This document shows, one piece after another, positions 25,701 to 33,600 of a DNA stretch of 64,000 nucleotides; the first letter of the stretch is position 1, and each line of letters starts with the position of its first letter. Source of the DNA: Nematopogon swammerdamellus. Taxonomy: Eukaryota; Arthropoda; Insecta; Lepidoptera; Adelidae. The position numbers were made by a program, and so were the translations under genes. The DNA lies in NCBI GenBank assembly GCA_946902875.1, contig OX336340.1, positions 12,043,566 to 12,107,565 of the forward strand, in the 5' to 3' direction. The notes below the pieces were generated by a model, which worked only from the letters and a program-made list of their open reading frames with translations, searched no databases and was not told the DNA's origin.

Positions 25701-25748
25701 CCATCTGTTGTACTGACTAGAGTTCACTAGAGCTGATGCGACCACCAT
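1618..25748 (-). CDS. Dbt: Dbt: mitochondrial branched-chain 2-oxoacid dehydrogenase E2 (dihydrolipoamide acyltransferase), 8 coding exons
   Basis: E2 core of the branched-chain alpha-ketoacid dehydrogenase complex. It passes acyl groups from Leu, Ile and Val breakdown from lipoyl-lysine to CoA in the mitochondrial matrix. Exons, in order: 25748-25606, 15040-14850, 9286-9147, 5127-4882, 4273-4007, 3437-3309, 3224-3153, 1782-1618. All junctions have GT-AG signals, and phases agree throughout (1353 nt, 450 aa plus stop). Domains: presequence about 1-25; lipoyl domain about 27-105 with the lipoylated Lys near residue 69 in QSDKA; acidic linker; E3-binding domain with TPAVRR at about 147-152 and [10 protein letters not shown]; catalytic domain from about 215 with KIPHF and [11 protein letters not shown] (His421, Asp425). 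The human precursor is slightly longer (about 480 aa). The start is the first in-frame ATG after an acceptor at 25785, so a further upstream exon is possible. The longest introns (4.0, 5.6 and 10.6 kb) are filled with mobile DNA. An AATAAA on the minus strand at 1167-1162 is a possible poly(A) signal. Confidence 0.93.
2005..2215 (+). repeat. RTE-type retrotransposon/SINE 3' tail
   Basis: Begins ACTAGCTGTGCCCGCGGCTC and includes CGGTTCAGTGGTTCTCGAGT and a CAGACAGACA run, the usual short 3' tail found throughout insect genomes. Confidence 0.6.
2395..2570 (+). repeat. RTE-type 3' tail, second copy
   Basis: Begins CACTAGCTTTGCCCGCGACT and continues CCAAATCTGTCCAGCCGTTT. No coding sequence remains. 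Confidence 0.6.
3153..3224 (-). CDS. Dbt: Dbt exon 7: short 24-codon catalytic exon
   Basis: Only 72 nt, between tttgcag and a GTAAAT donor. It encodes [20 protein letters not shown] and GKIQ, matching the conserved GGTF.KPVI..P..AIGA block. Confidence 0.92.
3309..3437 (-). CDS. Dbt: Dbt exon 6: catalytic domain, [10 protein letters not shown] segment
   Basis: 43 codons after ttttcag, reading [20 protein letters not shown] and then [11 protein letters not shown], a strongly conserved E2 core motif. The donor GTACGT is at 3308-3303. Confidence 0.93.
3736..3935 (-). pseudogene. 3' end fragment of the 17436-20797 non-LTR retrotransposon family
   Basis: The minus strand reads [20 protein letters not shown] and then [14 protein letters not shown]. 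This is the C-terminus and tail seen at 20540-20797, with an internal deletion of about 15 codons after LPAHLFP. It lies in Dbt intron 5. Confidence 0.8.
4007..4273 (-). CDS. Dbt: Dbt exon 5: catalytic domain, KIPHF segment
   Basis: 89 codons starting exactly at KIPHF after attgcag. They include [27 protein letters not shown] and [19 protein letters not shown], conserved blocks of the 2-oxoacid dehydrogenase acyltransferase domain. The donor is GTGAGA, phase 0. Confidence 0.93.
4350..4440 (+). repeat. SINE family B 3' fragment in Dbt intron 4
   Basis: About 90 bp with GACATCACGGATGTTGTAGG and the GTTTCCATAAAAAAC end of family B. Confidence 0.75.
4882..5127 (-). CDS. Dbt: Dbt exon 4: rest of E3-binding domain and linker to catalytic domain
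   Basis: The acceptor tttcag precedes [20 protein letters not shown], which completes the E3-binding domain. A Ser/Pro/Gln linker follows, then [18 protein letters not shown], the start of the acyltransferase domain. The exon has 82 codons in phase 0 and a good donor, GTAAGA. Confidence 0.92.
5846..6033 (-). repeat. SINE family B body inside left arm of the fold-back
   Basis: Minus-strand match to family B (TGACACGGTTGGCTACATCA as read on the plus strand). Its mirror copy is at 7935-8107. Confidence 0.75.
6187..6720 (-). pseudogene. Jockey-like reverse transcriptase C-terminal fragment
   Basis: The minus frame reads [20 protein letters not shown], then [36 protein letters not shown] and the [14 protein letters not shown] end. 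These are typical of the thumb/C-terminal region of jockey-clade RT. A TGA at about 6553 interrupts the frame, probably at a Trp codon. The catalytic part is missing. It is a dead fragment in the loop of the fold-back element. Confidence 0.8.
6942..7750 (+). pseudogene. Broken fragment of a transposon-associated protein (HEEADTR / NTDVVVLAV motifs)
   Basis: The frame from about 6942 reads [20 protein letters not shown], then [15 protein letters not shown] and [13 protein letters not shown], as far as about 7362. An RTE-like tail repeat (about 7363-7500) interrupts it. The frame resumes after a CAG at 7588 as [20 protein letters not shown], then [20 protein letters not shown], and stops at 7748-7750. 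I recognise this as a family of uncharacterised, often transposon-carried proteins in cnidarians and arthropods. A nuclease of XPG/PIN type carried by Academ-like transposons is a possible identity, but I cannot confirm it. Confidence 0.6.
7935..8107 (+). repeat. SINE family B body inside right arm of the fold-back
   Basis: Plus-strand match (GTTATGGGCTTACATCACGG, then GATGTAGCCAACCGTGTCAG); mirror of 5846-6033. Confidence 0.75.
9147..9286 (-). CDS. Dbt: Dbt exon 3: acidic linker and start of E3-binding domain
   Basis: The acceptor ttatag is at 9290-9287. The exon encodes a Ser/Glu-rich linker ([11 protein letters not shown]) and then [15 protein letters not shown], the first helix of the peripheral subunit-binding domain that holds dihydrolipoamide dehydrogenase (E3). 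It ends AAT|GTGGGC in phase 0 and joins LDLQTV of exon 4 without a gap in the family alignment. Confidence 0.9.
9862..10250 (+). repeat. Dispersed lepidopteran repeat with TATG microsatellite
   Basis: Begins TTACCCGACTACGGCGAAGC and continues AAAAAGGAGGGTTATGTG. A perfect (TATG)n tract of about 12 units (9909-9957) follows, and then CTCATAACTTCTAAACTACT. This is a widespread non-coding element in moth genomes. Confidence 0.65.
10255..10605 (+). repeat. Dispersed repeat family C, copy 1
   Basis: About 350 bp, nearly the same as 59146-59485: CACACGCTGAATCCCGACAA, a hairpin CGGTGTTGTGCTG/CAGCACAACACCG, ATGACTCGGTGGAAGTACCG, and the end CCCCACACGGTAC. Non-coding; superfamily unknown. Confidence 0.7.
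10676..11395 (-). repeat. 68-bp satellite, reverse-oriented block (~10.6 units)
   Basis: The units read GAGGCCGAAGGCCGAGCTGC then GTTCAGGAAGA and a variable AT-rich spacer. The period is about 68 bp (66-70). They are the reverse complement of the units right of 11410. Small open frames here are by-products of the repeat. Confidence 0.92.
11408..13765 (+). repeat. 68-bp satellite, forward block (~35 units) with higher-order structure
   Basis: The unit is GAACGCAGCTCGGCCTTCGG + CCTCGCCC + GTTACTTACT + spacer. Variants alternate in sets of about three (~204 bp): spacer starts CATAG, CTTTG and CTCAG. Above that, 11668-12697 recurs exactly at 12688-13717, an offset of 1,020 bp, i.e. 15 x 68 bp. 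The last units (after 13720) are degenerate. The strand switch from the left block is at about 11396-11409. Confidence 0.93.
13882..14310. repeat. 429-bp palindrome, 206-bp arms, 17-nt spacer
   Basis: Left arm 13882-14087 and right arm 14105-14310 are inverse copies with one mismatch seen by eye (near 14073). The arm sequence is AT-rich and non-coding. As RNA within the Dbt pre-mRNA it would fold into a long near-perfect duplex. Confidence 0.93.
14850..15040 (-). CDS. Dbt: Dbt exon 2: lipoyl domain with lipoylated lysine
   Basis: The acceptor ctgcag precedes a G that completes Trp48, followed by [20 protein letters not shown] and KAAVTI. The lysine of the DKA turn is the expected lipoylation site. 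The donor that keeps frame with exon 3 is GTAG|GTTTGG, which is a weak site. A GT four bases upstream would break the frame. Confidence 0.9.
15976..17435. other. Non-coding interior DNA and probable retrotransposon 5' UTR
   Basis: 15976-16730 is AT-rich with no recognised gene; a frame at 16309-16722 is unassigned. A pentamer run (AATAG) sits near 16735-16755. From about 16900 the sequence becomes GC-richer and contains no convincing gene. It leads directly into the endonuclease of the next element, so it may be its 5' UTR. Confidence 0.4.
17505..18477 (+). pseudogene. Retrotransposon AP-type endonuclease and linker, frameshifted
   Basis: Reads [20 protein letters not shown] and [10 protein letters not shown]. 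After a shift near 17600 it continues [39 protein letters not shown] and [18 protein letters not shown] and SSDH are the metal-binding and catalytic signatures of the exonuclease-endonuclease-phosphatase fold that nicks target DNA. The frame ends at the in-frame TAA at 18475. Confidence 0.88.
18478..20505 (+). pseudogene. Retrotransposon reverse transcriptase, split by a 348-bp insertion
   Basis: Fingers and palm: [40 protein letters not shown] and [12 protein letters not shown]. Then the insertion (19231-19578), then [40 protein letters not shown] and [13 protein letters not shown], holding the YADD catalytic motif. The C-terminal region has [13 protein letters not shown] and [15 protein letters not shown]. 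The frame is restored if the insert is set aside, so the insert is secondary. Confidence 0.9.
19231..19578 (+). mobile_element. AT-rich 348-bp insert interrupting the reverse transcriptase
   Basis: Flanked by TTG on both sides (19228-19230 and 19579-19581). The insert ends in a tail-like GAATAAATGAAAAATGAAA, suggesting a small, 5'-truncated retroposed sequence or SINE in the plus orientation. It has no coding capacity. Confidence 0.7.
20798..21146 (+). other. Unassigned sequence between retrotransposon tail and 102-bp array
   Basis: A plus frame reads [20 protein letters not shown] and [20 protein letters not shown] before a stop near 20955. It looks coding-like, but I do not recognise it. 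It could be the remnant of another mobile-element ORF joined to the tandem array that follows. Confidence 0.35.
21147..21910. repeat. 102-bp tandem repeat (~7.5 units)
   Basis: Units start GAAGCTAGTCCGACGAATCC at 21147, 21249, 21351 and 21453, an exact 102-bp step; later units drift slightly. Since 102 is 34 codons, a minus-strand frame (22049-21138, 303 codons) stays open through all units as a 34-aa repeat ([13 protein letters not shown]..). The plus strand has a stop in most units. I do not call it a gene: no homology or start context supports it. Confidence 0.85.
22205..23315 (-). pseudogene. Non-LTR retrotransposon copy 2, internally deleted, opposite orientation
   Basis: Same family as 17436-20797. 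The minus strand reads [60 protein letters not shown] and [14 protein letters not shown]. It then jumps to the DIAKAF region and ends [20 protein letters not shown]. About 0.7 kb of the fingers/palm (the motifs around NYRPI and GFRPKRS) is missing and the frame shifts several times. The endonuclease is absent. Confidence 0.88.
23432..23564. repeat. Hairpin element with 54-bp inverted arms
   Basis: 23432-23485 and 23511-23564 are inverse copies beginning CCGCCTTCAA(A/C), joined by a 25-nt spacer. A/T-rich DNA surrounds it. It is probably a miniature inverted-repeat element; no target duplication could be fixed because the flanks are homopolymeric. Confidence 0.8.
23750..23960. promoter_or_regulatory. 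CpG-rich patch inside Dbt intron 1
   Basis: About 210 bp, strongly CpG-rich (GGCGCGGCGGAGCGGCG, GCGCGCGGGCGGGCGGGC) and ending near an initiator-like TCAGTGTAGTGCG. In an otherwise AT-rich intron this looks like a promoter carried in with the surrounding mobile DNA, or an internal promoter. No adjacent coding exon is recognised. Confidence 0.3.
24804..25605. other. Intron 1 DNA next to Dbt exon 1
   Basis: AT-rich, with small open frames (for example 25022-25210 minus) that have no recognisable motif. Nothing supported as a gene. Confidence 0.5.
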
Positions 25749-25784
25749 ATTATTGTTGTGAAGCCATCGTGCTTGGAATGTGCA
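25606..25784 (-). CDS. Dbt: Dbt coding exon 1: targeting presequence and start of lipoyl domain
   Basis: An acceptor (attgcag) lies just before 25784. The first in-frame ATG is at 25748-25746, so 25784-25749 would be 5' UTR, or coding if another coding exon lies upstream. The frame reads an Arg- and Ser-rich, acid-poor leader ([12 protein letters not shown]) and then [18 protein letters not shown], the conserved start of an E2 lipoyl domain. The donor is TG|GTTGGC, leaving two bases of the Trp codon that are completed by the next exon. Confidence 0.88.
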
Positions 25785-26499
25785 CTGCAATAGGTAAATA
25801 ATAATCATAAAAAAAATTATTAAACGTCCGATCTGTAATTTCTTCGAAATAATAAACTTTGTTGCTATATTTTTCATCAATTATTAACGATATATATATA
25901 TAACACATTTGCAAAATTTATTTCTGGTTTTAGAAGGTGTGGAATAAGCAATTTTCAATTTTGTTATTATTTGTCTTAAACCAATTTAATCAAATAATGG
26001 AAATTAAGATATGATTTTATTTTTTTATGTAAGGACATCATGTGACATATCAATGTAAAGGGCTCGTTATAAGAAATACAAATATAATTATATATTCCGT
26101 TTTATAAATTTAATCGAGCATTATTAGCACTATTTCTGGAACTACTGAGTGTAAATAAAAAAAAAAGGAATTCACAGAAAACCTAAACGAAAATCCTAAA
26201 TCCTATCCTAGCAAATTATTAGGAAAGGATGACTTAAAACAAAGAGCAAGACACGCAGCCTTACTTACTGCATAACTCCGTGGAAGGACCGTGCCAAGGT
26301 GAGAGGTACATAATTAGCTGCGCTAGCTTATCCCGTGCCGTGCCACAGTAGGTAGTCCTAATTTCCTAACAGGTTTGGAATTTCTCGAGAGACTTCAGTG
26401 CGTTAAGTATTCGAATCTCACGTAAATGATAATATCTCTACTTTCATTGCCAAAACTTCATTGAGATAAGATAGGAGTAATATTAATAATTTTAATGTA

Positions 26500-27215
26500 A
26501 GTAATCGTAATCAGCAAACTAGCCCGGCAACCGCTCCGCCGCCAGTTTGACGCAACTTGCCGCGGCAACATTTACTCAAATTGATCTATTTAATATTCTA
26601 TAAAGTTAAAATTGGAACGGCAGGTATGAATGATGCAAATGAAGCAGTATATTTACTAAGTCAACAGAAATCTGCTTACCTTTCTTTGGCTAAATACACC
26701 GAACTGTTTCGGTTTGTTGAGTTGGTTCAGCAGATTGATAACACATTTTCTTCTAATTATAGTGACCATTATTTTCAGGGTTACAAATATGTAGACTAGC
26801 GCGAAAATATCTATGCAAGCGTTGTTATCGTCGCTCGCATGGCGGGCGGCGGGCGCGGCACAGACGGCGACGTGGTAGCGGCTCGGTAACCGATCAACAA
26901 CTACGAGCCTCTCTTATCATATCATTTCTGTGTTAGTACGTACAGCTGTGTTTAAAAATGACGATAAGTTTATAGAACTTTGTCACAGCAGGAGCGCTTA
27001 TCTCAGAATGCAGTCCTTATTGGTGTGCGTGTTAGGTCAGCGAGTGCGACAGAGTTTTCAGTGCGTAAAACATTTTTAGAGCTGATTTCACATACACAAC
27101 GGCAATGTTGAAACACTCTCATTTGAAACGTCATAGGTTGAGGAGTATACGTGGAGTCGCCGACCCGCCCGCCGCCGCCGCCGCCGCCCGTGCCCGCGCG
27201 CCGTCACTCAGGGTC
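26500..27215 (-). promoter_or_regulatory. Probable Dbt promoter / 5' region (CpG-rich)
   Basis: Two CpG-rich patches (26822-26900 and 27160-27215) and initiator-like sequences such as TTTTCAGTGCG (near 27057) lie 1.0-1.5 kb upstream of the first Dbt coding exon. The acceptor at 25785 implies at least one upstream exon, and this is the most likely place. No start-codon exon with a suitable donor was found, so the first exon may be non-coding. Confidence 0.4.
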
Positions 27216-27430
27216 AATATTTGAATGAAAATGCTAAATGTGTTAGCATAGGTAATTAATCTGTACTTTTTAGGGTCCCGTATTGGAAGCCTATTACTAA
27301 GCCTAAGCCGTCTGTCTGTCCTGCCCGTCTGTCTGTCCCAACGTTAATAAAGGGCTGTATCTTTTTTACGAAATGTAATTTTCACTGAATATTATATTAT
27401 GTTGTTATGGTGGATATCCTAACAAATAAT

Positions 27431-27797
27431 AAAAAACCGGCCAAGTGCGAGTCGAACTCGCGCACCGAGGGTTCCGTATCGTCATGTCACGGCTAGCGCC
27501 ACTCACGCCATCTAGATGGCGTGTTATGAAATGCTTCATATTCGTTTTAAATGTCATGATTAGTTACCTAAAATGCTTCATAATATATTCGGTATATTTG
27601 TTGTTATATCGGCCATAATATCACATTTTCTGTGAAAATTTCAACGGGCTACCCATTACGATTCAATAGCCCTTTGACAGACGGACGGACGAACAGACAG
27701 ACAGACGGACGGACGGACGGGCAGACAGACAGACAGACAGACAGACGGCGTAGGCTTAGTAATAGGGTCCCGTACCGGATACGGAACCCTAAAAAAA
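27431..27797 (+). mobile_element. Short lepidopteran repeat (CCGGCCAAGTGCGAGTC family)
   Basis: Begins AAAAACCGGCCAAGTGCGAG, then CGAGGGTTCCGTATCG. It has a GACGGACGGACGAACAGACA microsatellite (about 27675-27745) and ends GGATACGGAACCCTAAAAA. A common non-coding element; an inverted end fragment lies at 28399-28446, and related pieces at about 27262-27340, 60655-60760 and 62620-62680. Confidence 0.7.
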
Positions 27798-27889
27798 GCA
27801 AAAAGAAAATAATTAAGGAAACAGCACATACAAGAAATGTGTGTTTTCAAAGTCTTTTTTGTTCTTGCTCTAACTTTATCTTATATTCA

Positions 27890-28300
27890 AGCGGCGGCGG
27901 GAGGCCGATTGGTCTGGTCGTCAGCTTCTTGTGCGAGAGGTCCGAGGTTCGAATCCGGTCGGCGTTTACCAGAGAGTTTTTCTGACGAAACAATTTACGT
28001 GCATACCTACACCTGCTCCTTCACCGTTCGGAACCGATGTAAAACTATAGGTCCCTTCCCTTGTCCCTTACTAGGTTGTATAGGATATAAATAGCCGACT
28101 GGGTTGGTACCACCGTACTGGATGTAAGATGTCCGCATATCAGCCTCGGTAGTGTTCTCCTCTAGTCCAGTATAGCCACCAATCCAAAGGGAAGTCTCTG
28201 GTATGGCAACTACCTCCTCGGAGGTGATATTGGCTGGTCGGAGTATGTGCTTTGGGCTCTTCGACTCAGCCACCCATACCGGATAACATAAACAAATCGT
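27890..28300 (+). mobile_element. tRNA-derived SINE family A, uninterrupted copy
   Basis: Head GGCGGGAGGCCGATTGG (degenerate A box) with GGTTCGAATCC (B box). The body aligns with 45846-46129 plus 51683-51795, including GTTGGTACCACCGTACTG and GGTCGGAGTATGTGCTTTGG. The open frame on the minus strand here is a chance product. Confidence 0.8.
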
Positions 28301-28398
28301 AAAAACAATAATACATACATACAAGCGTCAAACTTGGTGTGATAATAGTGCGAACTCAGAAGTAAAACATCAAATAAAACGAGCCAATTACGTGGCGG

Positions 28399-28446
28399 TA
28401 CGGAATCCTCGGTGCGCGAGTCCGACTCGCACTTGGCCGGTTTTTA
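28399..28446 (-). repeat. Inverted end fragment of the CCGGCCAAGTGCGAGTC family
   Basis: Reverse complement of the head at 27432-27479 (ACTCGCACTTGGCCGGTTTTT). Together with that copy it brackets a SINE A insertion. Confidence 0.7.
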
Positions 28447-28990
28447 GTTATTACAAAAACATACTATAAATAATAGATGTAGTGGTGGAGGCCCTAACGC
28501 ACGCAGTGCTTCGAGTGGTTCTCTTTTCTACTTGATGATGAAGTATGCGTTTCGAAAAAAATATTCTGAATGTACATAAAAATATAAAAATGATGATTAA
28601 AATATTTCATAATAAAATGATACAAGGACTTGAAGAAATAAAACTACATCGGTCGATTTTTAAAGATAATAAACATGTTTTAATAAAGTGAATAAATACA
28701 ATAATACATTTTATTTTAATCTAAATTGTTATGTGACGAGACGCGGGGAAAACTTAAACAGTTTAACTTAAATCACAGCGATCAACTATGTCGACCTCTC
28801 TCATTAATTTTAAAGATTAAATTTGGCCTAACAGACATAGTACAGCAACACGTATCACAGCAACACTATAGTAATAGTAAGCGGGCTCGCACGCACGCAC
28901 CCCGCGCTGCCTGCACGCCGTGCGCCGGCTCCGCGCCGCCACCGCGCTACTAACAACAATACACGTATATGAGATGGAATTAGGGTAGCA

Positions 28991-30688
28991 CACAGAGCAC
29001 GGAATACCCCCCGCGCGCGCCCCCTCCTAGAGACGCCCTAAGCGATAATATTTGAAACCCAATAACTGGACGCAGTGCTACTAGTGTTGTTAATTAATGC
29101 GAAAAAGCATTAATTTAATTCACTTGCGAATCTTACGCCATTAACATGCTAACGTTAAATGCTAAATGCGAATGCGAAAAATATCGCTCAACAGTTCACG
29201 ATGGAATGAACACACACAATGAATGTCTTATACACGGTGTTGCAACCCCAATCGTAAAACCCGAAAGGGGATGATTCTGTACGTGAAATAGAACTTTTGT
29301 TGTACGACTTTTTGATTTGAAGAAAAAAAAAATTTTTTTTCTCCATACATTTTGAGAATAGGCATTTAAAATTTGTATGGAAAAAATATTTTTTTGTTTA
29401 AAAAAAATGTGAATAAACCAAAACAAAAGTTCATGTAACAGATGGATAGATCTCACCGAGAACTGAAGTTTGAGTACCAACACGATGGGTCTAGCACCAG
29501 TGGTTCTCGAGTTATGACCAAAACAAAAGTTCACGTGACAGTTGGCTAGATCTCACCGAGACTTGAAGTGTGAGTACCAACACGATGGCTCTAGCACCAG
29601 TGGTTCTCGAGTTATGACCAAAACAAAAGTTCACGTGACAGATGGATAGATCTCACCGAGACCTGAAGTTTGAGTACCAACACGATGGGTCTAGCACCAG
29701 TGGTTCTCGAGTTAAGACCAAAACAAAAGTTCACGTGACAGATGGATAGATCTCACCGAGACATGAAGTTTGAGTACCAACACGATGGGTCTAGCACCAG
29801 TGGTTCTCGAGTTAAGACCAAAACAAAAGTTAATGTGACAGATGGTTAGATCTCACCGAGACCTGAAGTTTGAGTACCAACGCGATGGGTCTAAGTCCAG
29901 TGGTTCTCGAGAAATGACCAAAACAAATTATCACGTGACAGATGGGTAGATCTCATCGAGACGTTCAGTTTGAGTACCAACACGATGGGTCTAAGTTCAG
30001 TGGTTCTCGAGATATGACCAAAACAAATGATCACGTTACAGATGGGTAGATCTCATCGAGACGTTCAGTTTGAGTACCAACACGATGGGTCTAAGCCCAG
30101 TGGTTCTCGAGATATGACCAAAACAAATTATCACGTGACAGATGATAATTCCGATCCCTCACTCGCATGATCGCATCGCATTCGCGTTTAGATGCTAGCT
30201 AGCTAGCTAGCAGCAGAACGCAGGCAGCTATAATATAGCATTTAGCACTTAGCAGTACCACCGATAAATAGCACATACTTCATTGCTTTGTGCGTTCCAA
30301 AACAAACGAACCAACTAAGTTTTACGAACGAAACAGCAATGCTAACTAAAATGAAATGTGATTATTGCTTAGAATTTAGCATTAATTTTTATTCATCAGC
30401 GCGCTTAGCAGTGCTAAATGCTAACGGGGTATTCATTATGAATTAATTTTGTTAATGCTAAGCATAACAAGACAAGTGCTACTAGCGCTTCGTATGTGTG
30501 TGTGTGTGTTAGTATCGACACTACACACAAAGAGGAGCAAGTTAGGCACACGCACAAAACAAATGCACACGCACAACACACTTATGTAAGTCATAGGCCA
30601 CGCCTACAGGCTTCAACGCCGTTGTTGTAGAGAAATCGCGCTCAGGGCGCCTCTAGGAGGCGCGGCGCGCGGCATTTCGTGCTCTGTG
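28991..30688. mobile_element. 1.7-kb non-autonomous hAT-like element
   Basis: The inverted ends begin CACAGAGCACGG and match over about 60 bp (CGCGCGCC..CTCCTAGAGRCGCCCT). They are flanked by 8-bp near-duplicates, GGGTAGCA (28983-28990) and GGGTAACA (30689-30696). An 8-bp duplication and CA(C)AGAG ends fit the hAT superfamily. No transposase is present. The interior holds a 100-bp tandem array and AT-rich stretches full of TTAGCATT/AATGCTAA motifs. Confidence 0.75.
29417..30144 (+). repeat. 100-bp tandem repeat, 7.3 units
   Basis: Units start ACCAAAACAAAAGTTCACGT at exactly 100-bp steps (29417, 29517, ... 30117). Each has a CACGTG box, AGATCTCACCGAGAC and GGTTCTCGAG. The later units share variants (AAATTATCACGTG, CGAGACGTTCAG), showing stepwise spread. 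There are no spacer/repeat units of CRISPR type. Confidence 0.95.
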
Positions 30689-30696
30689 GGGTAACA

Positions 30697-33600
30697 CAAT
30701 CAAAGTAACCCATGAATGCGATTCGTCGTTCTGTCTGTTATTCACACTTCACAAGGAGATAAAATCATCAACGTTGAGTTGACACAAGATGGTAAATTGG
30801 TACAAACATTTTTAAATTTTAGTGCTTTTCTTATAAAAAATATGAACCATTAATAACCTGATTTTCTTGGAATTGGCGCGCGTCGTCGATCCTCGTAGCA
30901 TGCTACGGTTCCTAAGAGATATCGAGATAAAAATACATAAATTAAATTACATACCGGTTAAGCTGAGACCGAGCTAACAACAGTACATTCAAACTGCTCG
31001 TAATTCAGATTGCATATTGCATATGCAATCTGCAAAAATATGCATATGCATATTTTATGACATGTATATAACATATTAAAAATTTAGGTAGGTGACTATC
31101 AATGTACTCGTAGACACTGCAAATACGGCAAGTGCCACAGAAAGCGCAACTGTCTCATCGTTATCATTCAGCATTTTGCGAGAGGGGTAGGGCTCGACAA
31201 GGCTAAGTTTACAGTACATTCAGTAAAAAATCGAATACAAAGGTTGTCGTTGCTGTCTGGTGACCTTTTTACGACGAGGGAAAATAATACCGCAGCGTAA
31301 TTTTTAAATTCCCCATTATGGGATTTCGGCCCCATAATATTGTTACAGCGTTTAGAATTTCGTATTCTTTTATCCGCGATGAATAAATAAAATGTAGCTA
31401 CAGTTTGAAATAACTCACGAGTTGTACGAATAAAGTGTTGAGATATATTCTCACACAACAAAAACTGAAAGATGAAGGTGTGATCCTCCAGGACTCTACA
31501 ACCAGAGACACATTGCGCGTGCGCGATCTAGATACCTATTAAACCACGAGGGCCGAGATTAATTACTATTTCAATATTGTGCTTGAAGAGTTATTATGGA
31601 TTGTGTTATGGCTTAGCTCCGTCTCGTCGTTGTAGCTGTAAAGTTATGAAATAATTCATGACTAAGTTTCTTCTTAAGCTCGTTCACATGTTAGCGCGTT
31701 AGTTATAATTATGTCGTACGATTGAGGAATTTGCATATATAAACAAGGTAAATCCAGGCATTTTCATTACAAAAATAATTCAGGGACTAAAACTTGTTCG
31801 ACTTTTGTTGAGATGATAATAAAAATAATAAAATTACGTTCTCTCATTATTACGCTTTTCTTAAGAGCTAAGAGCTGTGAGTATGTAGGATCTACATTGT
31901 AGGTATATAAGTCAACTAAACGCACAATAGAATCACCAGTAGTGTTGAAAGTTATAATTTGTATCTGTTTCCTGAAGTGTAACCTTACACTAGGTACAAA
32001 TGGTGAGAGTTTGGTGATCAATGTTGCCAGAGTTTCGAAGATCCACTGTCATACGAGGAAGAAACTGCCGCCTACGGCATAAAATGATCATTTGAATAAA
32101 TTAGATTTTTTTTTAATAAATGAAGCATATCCATTTTATTCTACTAAAACTACAACTCACAGTAGTACGTACTATGGATTTGTAGTTTAAAAAATACAAA
32201 GCCTATCTGCTATGACTATTCTTATGCCTATGTGTGGGTTCTTAGGGATAAAAGGCAAGCTGTATGCGCCCAAGCAAAGTGTTCGAATGGAAGGGGAAAA
32301 AAACGCAAGCTGACTATAAATAAACATTCCAAGCTCGTCGCTTCGCCTGCGCGATGTAACAACAACATATTTTTAAATTGATGTAATGTCAAGTAAATTT
32401 ATGTTATAATGCTGTAAATTACGGAGAGACACGTTATACAAGATGTACTTTGAGACAATAATAGTATTTTTTATAAAGTAATGACTTCAAAGTTTTGCAC
32501 AATAAAAAAAAGTTTGTAAAGTGTACCACAGTTTCCGACAGAGCACGTAAATGCACTCTTCTCACTCCATCGGGTTCCGATGGTCAAGGTTGATTCAGAT
32601 TCAGTTATTTATTTCGCCATAAAAACACACACAACATTAACAATATTTAATTGAGACATATATGCATATTCAGTATGGTTCGTCATCGTTGAACAACACT
32701 TTTCATTTATATATGTATCTATATTTTTATGATTTCTCTAATTTGCATAACATGTCAGCCCTTAACCTAAATTTCGAATGCCGAAAACTTGCGATAATGG
32801 AAAGCGGATAATAACACTCTCGCAGCTCTATTGCGTTAGGTAGAGTAAGATTGTTATTCAATTCACGTAGTTGTAATTACAATTTATTTAACATTTTATT
32901 ACACGTTCACTAGCCTTATTTATTTCATTAATAGTGTTAGTTATTAAAATTCCTTTTATTACTTAATCAGTCGATTGCATTTTAGTTGCTTGGAAAATTG
33001 TATTTGTTCGATAGAATAATACCTTTTGAGGTTGTCATTATCTGTGGTTTTAGGGCTTTAGATTAGATTTCTCTTCTGCTAATCTTTGGACAAATTAACG
33101 GATTGTGTTCATAAGTAAAAAGAAGGAAAGAAGTAAAAATATATGTTTTATTGGAATTATTCCAGCCCATACTGGATGAGGTGCTTCATATCTATCACCT
33201 GTTAGCTACTGCACCTTGCCGATACGAGATCATCTCCGAACGAACAAGAAATATAAATAGAAGGAAGTCAATAAGCGATATCAACACCATTATAAACATA
33301 TTATTACTAACATAAATATAATAACATTTAAAATTTTGCCTGCATTGCAAAATATTTGCAAAAATGCTCGCACTTGGCCGGTTTCAGAAATATACGGAAG
33401 CTTCAGTGGAAGTTATAGTGATTAATCCGATGTCAAGAGCCGTAGTTAGAGCTCAATTTAAGTACATAGGTACCTGCAAGTGGAAAATTTTCAAGAGTGT
33501 GGACCTCTGGTGTGGACATTACGAACTGTATTCCCACTCTTGACAATATTTCTATGATTGTTGTACGAATGTTCAAGGGAAATGCAAGTTGACTGATTTA

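Noticed and set aside
26557..26799. 80-codon plus-strand frame near the Dbt 5' region
   Set aside because: No recognisable motif and no support for a start or splice site; may be chance in AT-rich DNA.
26800..26850. ATG on the minus strand at about 26840 as the Dbt start exon
   Set aside because: The frame stops after nine codons with no donor before the stop, so it cannot supply the Dbt N-terminus.
29417..30144. Regular 100-bp spacing resembling a CRISPR array
   Set aside because: The whole 100-bp unit is repeated without unique spacers, inside a eukaryotic hAT-like element.
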